From Nocardioides sp. (GTDB lineage: Bacteria; Actinomycetota; Actinomycetes; Propionibacteriales; Nocardioidaceae), in NCBI RefSeq assembly GCF_030019515.1, contig NZ_JASEEQ010000009.1, positions 1 to 64,000 on the forward strand: a stretch of 64,000 nucleotides of DNA, read 5' to 3'. The notes beneath the pieces were generated by a model. The model was not told the origin of the DNA and made no database searches. It saw only the letters and a program-made list of their open reading frames with translations. Position 1 is the first letter of the stretch; each line of letters starts with the position of its first letter. This document shows positions 55,068 to 64,000 of the stretch, in pieces. The translations under genes were made by a program, and so were the position numbers.

Positions 55068-58060
55068 CTGGTGCTCCCTTCGGGTGATCCTTCGGGTGTG
55101 GTGCGGTCGGTCCGGGTCGGGGGGCGGGCGGGGAGTCCCGCGAGCAGCTGGGCGAGGTGGACGCCCTCGTTGCCCCCGCTGTCGAGCTCGTGGATCTGGG
55201 TGCGGCACGAGAAGCCGTCGGCGAGCACGACGGTGCCCGGGTCGCGGGGGTCGACCTCGCGGAGCCGGGGCAGCAGCACCTGCTCGGCGCAGGCCTCGCT
55301 GACCTCGCCGTGGCCGGCGGTGAAGCCGAAGTTGCCGGCCAGGCCGCAGCAGCCCGACTCGAGCCGCTCGACGTCGGCGCCGGCGCGCTCGAGCAGGGTG
55401 CGGTCGGCGTCCCAGCCGAGCACGGCGTGCTGGTGGCAGTGCACCTGGGCGAGCGCGGTCACGCCCGCGGCGTCGGGCGGCTCCCAGCCGTCGGTGTGCT
55501 CGGTGAGCAGCTCGGCCAGCGTGACGGTGTGGTCGCGCACCCGCTTGGCGTCCAGGTCGCCGGGCATCAGCTCGACGGCGTCCGAGCGCAGCACCGAGGT
55601 GCAGCTGGGCTCCAGGCCGAGCACCAGGCCGCCGTTGCGCACGTGCGGCGCGAGCTCGGCCATCGTGTGCCGCACCCGCATCCGGGCCACGCCGAGCTGG
55701 CCGGTCGAGATCCAGGTCAGCCCGCAGCACACCGGGCGCTGCGGCATCGTGACGCCCCAGCCGGCGCTCTCCAGCACCTGCACGGCGGCGATGCCGACCT
55801 CGGGGTGGAAGTGGTTGGTGAACGTGTCCGGCCAGAGCAGCACGGTGCCGCGGGCGCCGGCGCCGGGCGCGGGAGTGTGTCCGGCGAGCCAGCGTTGCAG
55901 CGACTGCCGCGCGAACCGCGGCACCTCCCGGTCCTCCAGGCCGGCCAGCCGGGTGCCGAGCCGGCGCAGCGGCCGCACCTTCGCGGCGGCGTTGACGGCC
56001 GGGGCCAGCCGGAGCCGGTCGACCAGCATCGCCGCGGTCGGCAGCCAGCCGGTGGCGTAGTCGGCGCGCGGGCGCAGCCGGTGCCGGTAGTGGTGGTAGA
56101 GGAACTCCGCCTTGTAGGTCGCCATGTCCACGTGCGCCGGGCAGTCGGACTTGCAGCCCTTGCAGGACAGGCACAGGTCGAGCGCGTCGCGGACCTCGGT
56201 GGAGCGCCAGCCGTCGGTGATCGTGCCGTCGCGGTGGCCGTCCAGCATCTCGAAGAGCAGCCGGGCCCGGCCCCGCGTGGAGTGCTGCTCCTCGCGGGTC
56301 GCCTGGTACGACGGGCACATCACCGTGCCGCCGTCGTGGGTGAGCTGGCGGCACTTGCCGACGCCGACGCAGCGGTTGGCCGCCTGGGCGAAGGAGTGGC
56401 CGTCCTCGGGGAACCCGAACGCCAGCGGCAGCAGCCGCCGCGGCTCCCAGTGGCCGCCCAGCCGCAGGTGCGCGTCCAGCGGGGCGGGGTGGACGACCTT
56501 GCCGGGGTTCATCAGGTCGTCGGGGTCGAACAGCGCCTTGACCTCCTCGAACAGCCCGACCACCTCGGACCCGAACATCTTGGGCAGCAGCTCGCCGCGG
56601 GTCTGCCCGTCGCCGTGCTCGCCGGACAGGGAGCCGCCGTACGAGACCACCAGGTCGGCGGAGCGCTCCAGGAACCGCCGGTAGGTCGCGACCCCCTCGG
56701 TCGTGTAGAGGTCGAACGGGATCCGGGTGTGCACGCAGCCCTGGCCGAAGTGGCCGTACAGGCTGGGGCCGACGTCGCTGGCGTAGCCGAACTCCTCGTA
56801 GAGCCGGCGCACGTCGCGCAGGTAGTCGCCGAGCCGGTCGACGGGTACGGCGGCGTCCTCCCAGCCCTCGAACGTGTCCGGCCGGTGCGGCACGTGCGCG
56901 GTCGCGCCGAGCCCGGACTCGCGGACCAGCCACAGCTCGTGCTCGCGCTCGGGGTCGTCGTAGAACGCGACGTCCGGGGCGTGGTCGGTCTTGCCGAGCG
57001 CCGCGAGCATCTCCTCGGCACGGCGGTCGGACTCGTCGGTGTCGGCCCCGCCCATCTGCACCATCAGGAAGCCGCTGCCCTTCGGCAGCATGTCGAGCGC
57101 CTCGGGGTTCATCCCCTTGAGCTGCTGGTCGCGCAGCAGGAAGTCGTCGACGCCCTCGAGCGCGATCGGGTCGTGCTCGACGACCGCCGGGACGGCGTCC
57201 GCGGCCGCGGCGATGCCGGGGTAGCCCAGCACCACCAGGGTGCGCGCCGGCACCACCGGCACCAGCTCCAGCTCGGCGCGCAGCACGATCACCAGCGTCG
57301 CCTCGCTGCCGACCAGCAGGCCGGCCACGTCGAAGCCGTGCTCGGGCAGCAGCGAGTCGAGGTTGTAGCCGGAGACCCGGCGCGGGATGTCGGGGTAGCG
57401 CTCCCGGATCAGGTCCGCGTGGTCGTCGCGGAGCCGGCGCAGCCGCCGGTGGATCTCCCCGACCCGGCCGGGCCGCGCCGCGGCCTCGGCGTACTGCTCG
57501 TCGTCGAGGGGCGCGGCGACGAACCGGGTGCCGTCGTGGAGCAGCACGTCGAGCGAGGCGATGTTGTCGACGACCTTGCCGGTGCGCTGCGCGGTGGCGC
57601 CGCAGGAGTTGTTGCCGATCATCCCGCCGAGCGTGCAGTTGGGGTGGGTCGCCGGCTCCGGGCCGAACCGCAGCCCGGTGGGCGCCAGCTGCCGGTTCAG
57701 GTCGTCGAGGACGATGCCGGGCTCGACCACGCAGCGCCGGCTCTCGGCGTCGACCGACAGCAGCCGGTGGCAGTACTTGGAGAAGTCGATGACGACCGCG
57801 GCGTTCGTGCACTGCCCGGCCAGGCTGGTGCCGCCGCCGCGGGAGACGACCGGCAGCCCGAGCTCGTGGCAGACCGCGACCGTCTCGATCGCCGCCTCGA
57901 TGGTGCGGGGGAGGACCACGCCGAGCGGCACCTGGCGGAAGTTCGAGGCGTCGGTGGAGTACGCCGCCCGGCTGCCCGCGTCGAAGCGGACCTCGCCGTC
58001 GACCCGCTCCTGCAGGGTCACCGCCGCCCGGCCGAGGTCGGGGACGGCCGTGGCCGTCAC
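55064..58060 (-). CDS. FAD-linked and Fe-S oxidoreductase (D-lactate dehydrogenase-like, 998 residues)
   Basis: From a GTG at 58060. A FAD_binding_4 domain ([14 protein letters not shown] at 73-86, [16 protein letters not shown]) and FAD-oxidase C domain ([17 protein letters not shown], 474-490) are followed by a fused Fe-S region. First cysteines Cys564, Cys570, Cys582; second cluster Cys630, Cys633, Cys636, Cys640 ([12 protein letters not shown]). Two CCG motifs follow near the C-terminus ([20 protein letters not shown]). Electrons from a 2-hydroxy acid would pass to quinone or another carrier. Overlaps both neighbours by 4 bases. Confidence 0.9.
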   Translation of the reverse strand: MTATAVPDLGRAAVTLQERVDGEVRFDAGSRAAYSTDASNFRQVPLGVVLPRTIEAAIETVAVCHELGLPVVSRGGGTSLAGQCTNAAVVIDFSKYCHRLLSVDAESRRCVVEPGIVLDDLNRQLAPTGLRFGPEPATHPNCTLGGMIGNNSCGATAQRTGKVVDNIASLDVLLHDGTRFVAAPLDDEQYAEAAARPGRVGEIHRRLRRLRDDHADLIRERYPDIPRRVSGYNLDSLLPEHGFDVAGLLVGSEATLVIVLRAELELVPVVPARTLVVLGYPGIAAAADAVPAVVEHDPIALEGVDDFLLRDQQLKGMNPEALDMLPKGSGFLMVQMGGADTDESDRRAEEMLAALGKTDHAPDVAFYDDPEREHELWLVRESGLGATAHVPHRPDTFEGWEDAAVPVDRLGDYLRDVRRLYEEFGYASDVGPSLYGHFGQGCVHTRIPFDLYTTEGVATYRRFLERSADLVVSYGGSLSGEHGDGQTRGELLPKMFGSEVVGLFEEVKALFDPDDLMNPGKVVHPAPLDAHLRLGGHWEPRRLLPLAFGFPEDGHSFAQAANRCVGVGKCRQLTHDGGTVMCPSYQATREEQHSTRGRARLLFEMLDGHRDGTITDGWRSTEVRDALDLCLSCKGCKSDCPAHVDMATYKAEFLYHHYRHRLRPRADYATGWLPTAAMLVDRLRLAPAVNAAAKVRPLRRLGTRLAGLEDREVPRFARQSLQRWLAGHTPAPGAGARGTVLLWPDTFTNHFHPEVGIAAVQVLESAGWGVTMPQRPVCCGLTWISTGQLGVARMRVRHTMAELAPHVRNGGLVLGLEPSCTSVLRSDAVELMPGDLDAKRVRDHTVTLAELLTEHTDGWEPPDAAGVTALAQVHCHQHAVLGWDADRTLLERAGADVERLESGCCGLAGNFGFTAGHGEVSEACAEQVLLPRLREVDPRDPGTVVLADGFSCRTQIHELDSGGNEGVHLAQLLAGLPARPPTRTDRTTPEGSPEGSTR

Positions 58061-59067
58061 GACGCCCGCCGGCGGGCCAGCGCCCCGGCGAGCGCCATCG
58101 CGCCGGCGGCGCCGGCGGCCCCCAGCAGCCCGTGGTGCTGGGAGGCCCACACCTGCGGCGAGCGTCGGTGCGAGCGGGCGTCGAAGTCGCCGTGCGCGCC
58201 GAAGTCCTCGCCGGCCGCGCCGTCGGCCGGCGACCACAGGTTCTCGGGCTGGTCGGGGTCGGTCGGCTCGTCGGTCTGCTGGGACGTGAAGCCGGTGCGC
58301 GCCAGGTAGCGGTCCAGCAGCCCGGGGGCGACGGCGTTCGCGATCAGGGTGAGCGCGGTGGTCTCCCCGACCCAGTACTCGCGCCGCCGCGGGTGGTCGG
58401 CGGCGTGCACGATCGCGTCGGCGGCCAGCTCGGGCTGGTAGATCGGCGGCACCGGCCGCGCGTGCCGCGGCAGCCGGGAGCGCACCCAGTCGAACTGCGG
58501 GGTGTTCACCGCCGGCAGCTGCACCATCGTCACGTGCACGCCGCTGCCGTCGTGCATCAGCTCGGTGCGCAGCGACTCGTGGAAGCCCTGGATCGCGTGC
58601 TTCGCGCCGCAGTACGCCGACTGCAGCGGGATGCCCCGGTAGGCGAGCGCGGAGCCGACCTGGACGATCGTGCCGCGGTCGCGCTCGGTCATCCGGCGCA
58701 GCGCGCTGCGGGTGCCGTTGACGTAGCCGAGGTAGCTGACCTCGGTCACCCGGGCGAACTCCTCGGGCTCGATGTCCACGAACCGCGCGAACACCGAGGT
58801 GAACGCGACGTTGACCCACACGTCGATCGGGCCCAGCTCGGCCTCGACCCGTCCGGCCGCCTCGTCGACGGCCCGGGCGTCGGCCGTGTCGACCTGGATC
58901 GGCAGCGCCCGGACGCCGGCCTCGATCGCCTCGTGCGCGGCCGCCTGCAGCCCGGTCTCGCCGCGGGCCAGCAGCGCCACGTCGTCGCCGCGGGCCGCGA
59001 ACGCCCGGGCGCAGGCCCGGCCGACCCCGCCGCTCGCGCCGGTCACGACGACCACGCGGCCGGTCAT
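58057..59067 (-). CDS. SDR-family oxidoreductase with C-terminal membrane anchor
   Basis: 336 residues. Classical short-chain dehydrogenase in the first 250: cofactor motif GASGGVGRA (10-18), active-site Ser in QVGSALAY, and Tyr/Lys in [10 protein letters not shown] hydrophilic extension of about 60 residues then leads to a hydrophobic C-terminus ([21 protein letters not shown]), probably a membrane tail. The tail is unusual for SDRs and could place the enzyme near the membrane-linked oxidoreductases of the operon. Overlaps both neighbours by 4 bases. Confidence 0.86.
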   Translation of the reverse strand: MTGRVVVVTGASGGVGRACARAFAARGDDVALLARGETGLQAAAHEAIEAGVRALPIQVDTADARAVDEAAGRVEAELGPIDVWVNVAFTSVFARFVDIEPEEFARVTEVSYLGYVNGTRSALRRMTERDRGTIVQVGSALAYRGIPLQSAYCGAKHAIQGFHESLRTELMHDGSGVHVTMVQLPAVNTPQFDWVRSRLPRHARPVPPIYQPELAADAIVHAADHPRRREYWVGETTALTLIANAVAPGLLDRYLARTGFTSQQTDEPTDPDQPENLWSPADGAAGEDFGAHGDFDARSHRRSPQVWASQHHGLLGAAGAAGAMALAGALARRRAS

Positions 59068-59540
59068 GGCGCCACGATGAGGGCCTGCGGGGCCGCGACC
59101 TTCATCCGGGTGTCGAGCCAGGCGATCTGGCGGGACGTCTCGGTGCCGTTGTCCTGGGCGATCTGGAACAGCTCGCGGTCGCGCAGCCCCTGCGCGCCCT
59201 GGGCGATCACCATCCAGGTCGACTGCACGAGCGAGGCCAGCACGTGCAGGTCCTGCAGGTCGCGCAGCAGCCCGACCTCGCCCTCACGGGCCTGGGCCAG
59301 GCCGGCCGCGTGCAGCCGCTCGGGCTCGTCGACGCCCTCCTGGCCGGGCCCCTGCTCGCCGTACCGGTCCACGACCGGCGCGAGCGCCTCCCGGTGCCGG
59401 TCGCACCAGCCGGCCAGCAGCCGGCAGGTGTGGAACACGTCGGCCACGTGCGCGTGGCCCTCCGCGATCGCGCGGAACGAGTCGGCGAGGGTCTGCTCGC
59501 TGTGGTCGGCCAGGCCGACGTAGGTCGCCAGGTGCGGCAT
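59064..59540 (-). CDS. Unrecognised helical protein, 158 residues
   Basis: Predicted mostly alpha-helical. It is rich in His/Asp/Glu ([25 protein letters not shown], shown by its ends LADHSEQ and GHAHVAD) with further [16 protein letters not shown] and [15 protein letters not shown] helices. The pattern of carboxylates and histidines recalls four-helix metal-binding bundles of the ferritin-like type, but no family is certain. It starts one base after the Mo-oxidoreductase stop and could be its partner or maturation factor. Confidence 0.75.
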   Translation of the reverse strand: MPHLATYVGLADHSEQTLADSFRAIAEGHAHVADVFHTCRLLAGWCDRHREALAPVVDRYGEQGPGQEGVDEPERLHAAGLAQAREGEVGLLRDLQDLHVLASLVQSTWMVIAQGAQGLRDRELFQIAQDNGTETSRQIAWLDTRMKVAAPQALIVAP

Positions 59541-59541
59541 C

Positions 59542-61920
59542 TCAGCCCTCCTCTCCCTGGTCGGTGGGGTTGCCGGCGCCGAGGCGGGTGACCCGGCACG
59601 CGGCGGTCTTGAACGTCGGCTGCTTGGACACCGGGTCCCACACGGTCATCGTCAGCTCGTTGGCCGGGTGGTCGCCGTAGTGGAACGGCACGAACACGGT
59701 GCCCTCGGGGACCTCCGTGACCTCGCCGATCCGCGCGGGCACGTCGACGCTGCCGCGCGGGGGCTCCAGCCGGACCAGGTCGCCGTCGGTGACGCCGAGC
59801 CGCTGGGAGTCGCCCGGCGCGAGCTCGACCCAGGCGTGCGGCGCCCGCTCGTCGAGCGGCCGGGACCGGGCGGTCTTGGTGCGGGTGTGGAAGTGGTAGA
59901 CGGTGCGGCCGGTGGTCAGCCGGAACGGGTAGGCCTCGCTCGGCTCCTCGTGCGGCGGGGAGTACGGCGCGCCCTTGAGGAAGGCCCGGCCCGCCGGGGC
60001 CTGGGCGCGGTGCTCCTGCTCGGTCACGGTCGCGCCGGTCGTCAGGTCGTGGCCGAACGTCTCGCACTGCTCGGTGTGGGTGGGGAACCGGGCGTCGGCG
60101 TACAGCCGCTCGACGCCCTGGGGCCACTGCACGCCGGTGGGCCCGCTCAGCACCTCGTAGGTGATGCCGGTGTAGTCGCAGGGGCGGCCGCGGGTCGCCG
60201 CCGACCAGTGCTGGTACGCCTCCTCGGGGGTGCGCCAGGTGATCAGCGGGCCGCCGTCCTTGTCGGTGAACCCCATGGCGTCGGCGTAGGCCAGCAGGAT
60301 GTCCAGGTCGCTGCGCGCCTCGCCGGGCGGGTCGACGGCCTGCCGGGACAGGTGCACGGTGCGGTCGACGTTGGTGAAGCAGCCGGTCTTCTCGCCCCAC
60401 CCGGCCGCGGGCAGCACCACGTCGGCGAGCCGCGCGGTCTCGGTGAGGAACAGGTCCTGGACCACCACGAAGCACTGGTCGCCGGCCAGGATCCGCTTGA
60501 TCCGCTCCGACTCCGGCATCGAGACCGCCGGGTTGGTCGCGGAGATCCACAGCAGCCCGACGGTGCCGGCCTCGGCGTAGGAGAAGATCTGCATCGCGTG
60601 CGTGGGCGGCGCCCAGTGCGGGATCGTCATCGGGTCGACGTTCCAGTGGTCGGCGAGCTCCTGGACGTGCTGCGGGTTGTCCCAGTTGCGGAACCCGGTC
60701 AGGTCGCCGTCGGCGCCGGTCTCGCGGTTGTTCTGCGCGGTCGGCTGGCCGTTCATCTGCAGCAGCCCGCAGCCGGGGCGGCCGATCTGGCCGCGCAGCA
60801 GGTGCAGGTTGTTGACCGCGACGGACGCGGCCGTCGCCTGGTGGGACTGGTAGAAGCCCTGCAGCACCGTGGAGAGCACCGCCTCGGACTCCCCGAAGAT
60901 CCGCGCGGCGCGCCGTACCGCGTCGGCGTCGACGCCGCAGATCTCCGCCGCCTTCTCCGGGGTGTACGGCGCGACCGCGGCGCGCAGGCCCTCGAGCCCG
61001 ATCGTGTGCGCGTCCACCCAGGCGTGGTCGACCCACTCGTCGTGCTCGAGCAGCTCGCGGGTCAGCGCGTTCATCAGCGCCAGGTTGGTGCCCACCGTGG
61101 GGGCCAGGTGGACGCCGCCGGTGGCCTCGGCCTCGGCCGCGACCGCGGTGCGGCGCGGGTCCACGCAGACGACCTTCGGCGGGTCCTCGCCGCGGGTGCG
61201 GTCCAGGATCCGCGACCAGAGCACGGTCTGGGTCTCGGCCATGTTGTGGCCGTAGAGGAACAGCGCGTCGCAGTGCTCGATGTCCGCATACGACCCGGGC
61301 TGGCCGTCGGCGCCGAAGGACTCCTTGAGCGCGGCCGCGGCGGTCGCCGTGCACAGCCGGGTGTTCCCATCCATGTGCGGGGTGCCGAGCCCGGCCTTCC
61401 CGATCACCGCGAGCGTGTAGTACTCCTCCAGGAACAGCTGGCCGCTGGTGTAGAAGCCGTGGCTGAGCGGGCCCTGCTCCTCGAGCAGCTGCTTCGAGCG
61501 GGCGACGACCCGGCCCATCGCGGTGTCCCAGTCGGTCTCGACCAGCTCGCCGCCCTCGCGGACCAGGGGCCGGGTCAGCCGGTCGGGCGAGTGCGACCAC
61601 GGCGTACTCCCGTAGAGGCCCTTGGGCCCGAGCCGGCCGTGGTTGACCCGGTCGGTCTCCCGGCCGCGGATGCCGACCATCCGGCCGTCCTTGACCGCGA
61701 TGTCGCAGCCGCAGCCGTTGCTGCACAGCAGGCACGCCGAGGAGACCCAGGAGTCCACCTGGTCCTCGGCCAGGCCGTCCTCGAGGTGCAGGTCCACGCG
61801 GGTCGGCCACGGGGTCCCGCGGGGGTGCGGGGTGCGCTCGCCCCAGATGTCGCGGGTGCGGTCGGTGCCGGAGCCGGGCTGGGGGCCGGTGTTCGCGTCG
61901 GTGGCGTTCGCAGTCACCAC
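59542..61920 (-). CDS. Molybdopterin oxidoreductase (NapA/FdhF-like) with unusual Fe-S ligands
   Basis: 792 residues from a GTG at 61920; a second GTG follows at once, and the ATG further out overlaps the divergent gene. A Mo-bis-MGD enzyme with an N-terminal Fe-S motif at Cys63, Cys66, Cys70 and Cys72 (CLLCSNGCGC). The usual fourth ligand in the GRLCxKG position is Gly98 here (GRLGPKG). Probable Mo ligand Cys190 (NTRLCTATAA). C-terminal molydop_binding domain (RLTTGRTVYHFHTRTKT). No Tat signal, so cytoplasmic. Formate dehydrogenase and nitrate reductase are possible roles. First gene of the nine-gene unit. Confidence 0.88.
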   Translation of the reverse strand: MVTANATDANTGPQPGSGTDRTRDIWGERTPHPRGTPWPTRVDLHLEDGLAEDQVDSWVSSACLLCSNGCGCDIAVKDGRMVGIRGRETDRVNHGRLGPKGLYGSTPWSHSPDRLTRPLVREGGELVETDWDTAMGRVVARSKQLLEEQGPLSHGFYTSGQLFLEEYYTLAVIGKAGLGTPHMDGNTRLCTATAAAALKESFGADGQPGSYADIEHCDALFLYGHNMAETQTVLWSRILDRTRGEDPPKVVCVDPRRTAVAAEAEATGGVHLAPTVGTNLALMNALTRELLEHDEWVDHAWVDAHTIGLEGLRAAVAPYTPEKAAEICGVDADAVRRAARIFGESEAVLSTVLQGFYQSHQATAASVAVNNLHLLRGQIGRPGCGLLQMNGQPTAQNNRETGADGDLTGFRNWDNPQHVQELADHWNVDPMTIPHWAPPTHAMQIFSYAEAGTVGLLWISATNPAVSMPESERIKRILAGDQCFVVVQDLFLTETARLADVVLPAAGWGEKTGCFTNVDRTVHLSRQAVDPPGEARSDLDILLAYADAMGFTDKDGGPLITWRTPEEAYQHWSAATRGRPCDYTGITYEVLSGPTGVQWPQGVERLYADARFPTHTEQCETFGHDLTTGATVTEQEHRAQAPAGRAFLKGAPYSPPHEEPSEAYPFRLTTGRTVYHFHTRTKTARSRPLDERAPHAWVELAPGDSQRLGVTDGDLVRLEPPRGSVDVPARIGEVTEVPEGTVFVPFHYGDHPANELTMTVWDPVSKQPTFKTAACRVTRLGAGNPTDQGEEG

Positions 61921-61947
61921 GAAGCGGTGCCCCGCCGACCACGATTC

Positions 61948-61961
61948 ATGCGCTTGCGCAT
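61948..61961. promoter_or_regulatory. Palindrome ATGCGCTTGCGCAT, candidate MarR operator
   Basis: A 6-bp inverted repeat (ATGCGC/GCGCAT around TT) in the 52-base gap between the divergent marR and oxidoreductase genes. It abuts the marR -10 box, so binding there could control both directions. Confidence 0.55.
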
Positions 61962-61966
61962 ATATT
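61961..61966 (+). promoter_or_regulatory. -10 box for leaderless marR
   Basis: TATATT, exactly six bases (GCGGGG) before the ATG at 61973. It is the most A/T-rich box of this type in the window and adjoins the palindrome. Confidence 0.55.
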
Positions 61967-61972
61967 GCGGGG

Positions 61973-62458
61973 ATGGCGCCCACGGACGAGCCGGGAGATC
62001 AGGCGGACGGCGAGCTCGCCGACGCCTTCCTCACCGCCTCGCGCGCCCTCGTCGGCCTGGCCGTGCACGCGATCGGGGTCGGCGCGCCCCAGGTGACCGT
62101 CGCGCAGTTCCGGCTCCTGGTGCTGCTCGCCGCGTCGGGGGAGCGGACCGTCGGCGACGTCGCCGCGCACCTCGGGATCGCCCAGTCCAACGCCAGCCGG
62201 CACTGCGACCGGCTCCAGCGGCTCGGCCTGCTGGCCCGCCGCCGGTCCCGCTCGGACGGCCGGGTGGTGCGGGTCCGGGTCACCGACGCCGGGCGCTCGC
62301 TGGTCGACGCGGTCGACCGGCAGCGCCGCGACGAGGTACGCCGGCTGCTGGGCCGGCTCACGCCCGGCGAGCGGGTCGGCGCGCTCGAGGCGATGCGCGC
62401 GTTCAGTCGCGCCGCGGGCGAGCAGGGCGACCGCAGCTGGGCGGTTCAGGCGTGGTGA
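61973..62458 (+). CDS. MarR-family transcriptional regulator
   Basis: 161 residues. Winged helix-turn-helix: TVGDVAAHLGIAQSNASRHCDRLQRLGLLARRRSRSDGRVV (recognition segment SNASRHCDRLQ, about 74-84, wing RSDGRVVRV). N- and C-terminal helices for dimerisation. It is divergent from the nine-gene operon with a palindrome between, the usual layout for a MarR regulator of a neighbouring catabolic operon. It is probably leaderless. A TTGCGCA word in the operator recurs before the PEP carboxykinase gene. Confidence 0.92.
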   Translation: MAPTDEPGDQADGELADAFLTASRALVGLAVHAIGVGAPQVTVAQFRLLVLLAASGERTVGDVAAHLGIAQSNASRHCDRLQRLGLLARRRSRSDGRVVRVRVTDAGRSLVDAVDRQRRDEVRRLLGRLTPGERVGALEAMRAFSRAAGEQGDRSWAVQAW

Positions 62459-62572
62459 GCGCTGTGCGTCTCGGGGGTCTCGGGGGTGCCGTGGGTCGCG
62501 ACGATCGGCACCAGCACAGCGGTACCCCCACCGGTGTGGCGTCCCTCCCCAGGGGCCGGAAGACAACACAAG

Positions 62573-62579
62573 TTGCGCA
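62573..62579 (+). promoter_or_regulatory. TTGCGCA word shared with the marR operator
   Basis: Lies in AAGTTGCGCACTT, an imperfect inverted repeat 76 bases before the PEP carboxykinase start; the same seven bases occur at 61954-61960. Suggests possible co-regulation. Confidence 0.3.
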
Positions 62580-62654
62580 CTTCTTCAAGTCGCGTAGCGC
62601 CCCGGGCCATCCGGGATGCGAGCATGGATCCAGTCGAGGACAACGGAGGACCTG

Positions 62655-64000
62655 GTGGTTGATGTGGTGATGGACCTGGAGAGCGTCCTGGACGCGGCCG
62701 GGCTGACGAACCCGCACGTGCGGGAGTACGTCGCCCACTGGGCCGGGATCACCGGCGCCGAGCGCGTCGAGGTGGTCGATGCGTCCGACGACGCCCGGCT
62801 GGTGAGCGAGGCGCTCGCGGCCGGCGAGCTGCAGCCGGTCGGCGAGGACTGCTACTACTCGCGCAGCTACTACAAGGACACGGCCCGCTCCGAGGAGCGG
62901 ACCATCGTCGCGACCAGCGACCCGGCCGACAAGGGCACCTACAACAACTGGCGGCCCGCCGGTGAGATGAAGGAGCTGCTCGAGGGGCTGATGCGCGGCG
63001 CCTCGGCCGGCAAGACGATGTACGTGATCCCCTACCTGATGGCGCCTCCGGGCTCCCCGATGGAGCGGTTCGCAGCCGGCGTCCAGCTCACCGACTGCCG
63101 CCCGGTCACGCTGCACATGATCCGGATGTCGCGGGTCGGCGTGCACCACATCAACGACCTCACGGACCCGAGCAGCTTCGTGCGCGCGGTGCACGTGACC
63201 GGCGACCTGGAGAACCTCGGCCAGGGCACGCCCGACGACCAGCGGTACTTCGTGACCGTCGCGGACGAGCGGACCATCCTCCACTACGGCTCGTCGTACG
63301 GCGGCAACGCGCTGCTCGGCAAGATCGCCCACGGCCTGCGGCAGGCGGCGTACGACGGGCAGGCGTCCGGGGAGTTCCTCGCCGAGCAGTTCATGCTCCT
63401 CGGGATCGTCGACAACGAGACCGGCCGGCGCTACCACGTCGCCGGCGGCTTCCCCAGCGCCTCCGGCAAGACGAACCTCGCGATGACGCTGGCCCCCGAG
63501 GCGCTCGGCGACCGCTACCGGGTGGAGTTCTACGGCGACGACATCACCTGGCTGTGGATCGACCCCGACGACGGGCGGCTCTACGGCATGAACCCCGAGT
63601 TCGGGGTCTTCGGCGTCGCCAAGGACACCAACGAGAGGACCAACCCGACCGCGCTGGACTCGGTGCAGGCCGGGGCTGGCGCGATCTTCACCAACGTCGC
63701 CTACAACCCGCGCACCCAGGAGGTGTGGTGGGAGGGGCGCACGCCGGCGCCGCCGTCGGACCTCGAGGGCTGGCTGGACTGGAAGGGCCAGCCGATCGCC
63801 GCGCGCGAGCCCGGCGACGACTCGCCCTGGGCGCACCCCAACAGCCGGTTCACCACGACGCTGGCGAACGTGCCGAACGTGGCCGCCGACTTCGAGGAGC
63901 CGCGCGGCGTCCCGATCGACGCGATCATCTTCGGCGGCCGGACCCGCGACCGGGAGCCGCTGGTGCGGGCGATCACCGACCTCGCCGAGGGCGTGTACGA
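62655..64000 (+). CDS. Divergent GTP-type phosphoenolpyruvate carboxykinase (partial, runs off the window)
   Basis: 448 codons are visible and the frame is open at the window end; the family is about 600 long. It converts oxaloacetate to PEP. Motifs: YNNWRPAGEMKELL, MYVIPYLMAPPGSPM, NALLGK, FLAEQFMLLGI, kinase loop FPSASGKTNLAM (266-277), GDDITWLWID, NPEFGVFGVAKDTNERTNPTAL. Ordinary GTP-dependent enzymes carry a reactive cysteine in FPSACGKT; here it is Ser270. Overall similarity is distant, so it may be a paralogue with changed activity. GTG at 62655 has GGAGGA 4 bases upstream; GTG 62664, 62667 and ATG 62670 are alternatives. Confidence 0.85.
   Translation, partial: MVDVVMDLESVLDAAGLTNPHVREYVAHWAGITGAERVEVVDASDDARLVSEALAAGELQPVGEDCYYSRSYYKDTARSEERTIVATSDPADKGTYNNWRPAGEMKELLEGLMRGASAGKTMYVIPYLMAPPGSPMERFAAGVQLTDCRPVTLHMIRMSRVGVHHINDLTDPSSFVRAVHVTGDLENLGQGTPDDQRYFVTVADERTILHYGSSYGGNALLGKIAHGLRQAAYDGQASGEFLAEQFMLLGIVDNETGRRYHVAGGFPSASGKTNLAMTLAPEALGDRYRVEFYGDDITWLWIDPDDGRLYGMNPEFGVFGVAKDTNERTNPTALDSVQAGAGAIFTNVAYNPRTQEVWWEGRTPAPPSDLEGWLDWKGQPIAAREPGDDSPWAHPNSRFTTTLANVPNVAADFEEPRGVPIDAIIFGGRTRDREPLVRAITDLAEGVY

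Noticed and set aside
55157..58309. A 1050-codon open frame on the plus strand
   Set aside because: Antisense to the FAD/Fe-S oxidoreductase, with low-complexity Val/Gly/Arg-rich translation. Caused by high GC at third positions.
59668..62670. A 1000-codon plus-strand frame across the Mo-oxidoreductase and marR
   Set aside because: Shadow of the Mo-oxidoreductase; it also crosses the clear marR gene in another frame.

Overview
The window is very GC-rich, with G or C at nearly every third codon position in most genes, and it uses GTG and TTG starts often. It fits a high-GC actinobacterium, most likely of the Nocardioides type. Supporting clues are the XRE regulator / HbhA-like / DUF2516 trio known from mycobacteria, a BKACE enzyme, a GTP-type PEP carboxykinase, and many short -10 boxes placed directly in front of start codons (leaderless genes). 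No rRNA, tRNA, transposase, integrase, phage gene or CRISPR array was recognised.

Layout. (1) 1-5.2 kb: the tail of a probable acyl-CoA dehydrogenase overlapping a phosphotransferase, a TetR regulator, D-aminoacyl-tRNA deacylase, a BKACE enzyme and a secreted collagen-like protein, with copies of an intergenic GGTGGTCGAG...GTCGAGACC repeat. (2) 5.2-10 kb, minus strand: cysN, cysD, a TauE/SafE transporter and cysC, which make APS and PAPS. (3) 10-22.6 kb: a subtilase, then a polysaccharide block with gmd/rmd (GDP-D-rhamnose route), three large glycosyltransferases, a C-methyltransferase-like enzyme and a PAPS-type sulfotransferase. The genes from about 13.3 to 22 kb are poorer in GC than their surroundings, as if acquired. 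(4) 22.6-27.6 kb, minus: five genes with overlapping stops and starts, moxR - DUF58 - TgpA-like membrane protein - wzm - wzt, joining a MoxR module to an ABC polysaccharide exporter. (5) 27.7-48.9 kb: a RgpF/WbsX-type protein, a second gmd with a changed active site, manA, two tandem clan GH-A glycosidase paralogues, the dTDP-L-rhamnose genes (rmlA, rmlB, fused rmlCD), two more glycosyltransferases, DUF4012, an asparaginase, the XRE-HbhA-DUF2516 trio, a single-domain mannose-isomerase cupin and a polyprenyl-phosphate sugar transferase. (6) 49-62 kb, minus: nine genes in close succession, mostly with 4-base overlaps (Mo-oxidoreductase, helical protein, SDR, FAD/Fe-S oxidoreductase, TPP enzyme, enolase-superfamily dehydratase, glucose-dehydrogenase-like enzyme, GH15, 67-aa protein), facing a divergent MarR gene. 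(7) 62.6-64 kb: a divergent PEP carboxykinase cut by the window end.

Working together. Regions 2-5 look like a cell-surface glycan programme. It supplies D- and L-rhamnose precursors, has glycosyltransferases, a lipid-linked initiating transferase and an ABC exporter, and has a possible sulfation branch in which cysDNC make PAPS and the sulfotransferase uses it. Region 6 looks like one co-translated oxidative carbon-metabolism unit running from glucan or trehalose hydrolysis through sugar oxidation and dehydration to pyruvate and lactate oxidation. It is probably controlled by the MarR protein. These pathway readings are inferences from family membership and gene order.
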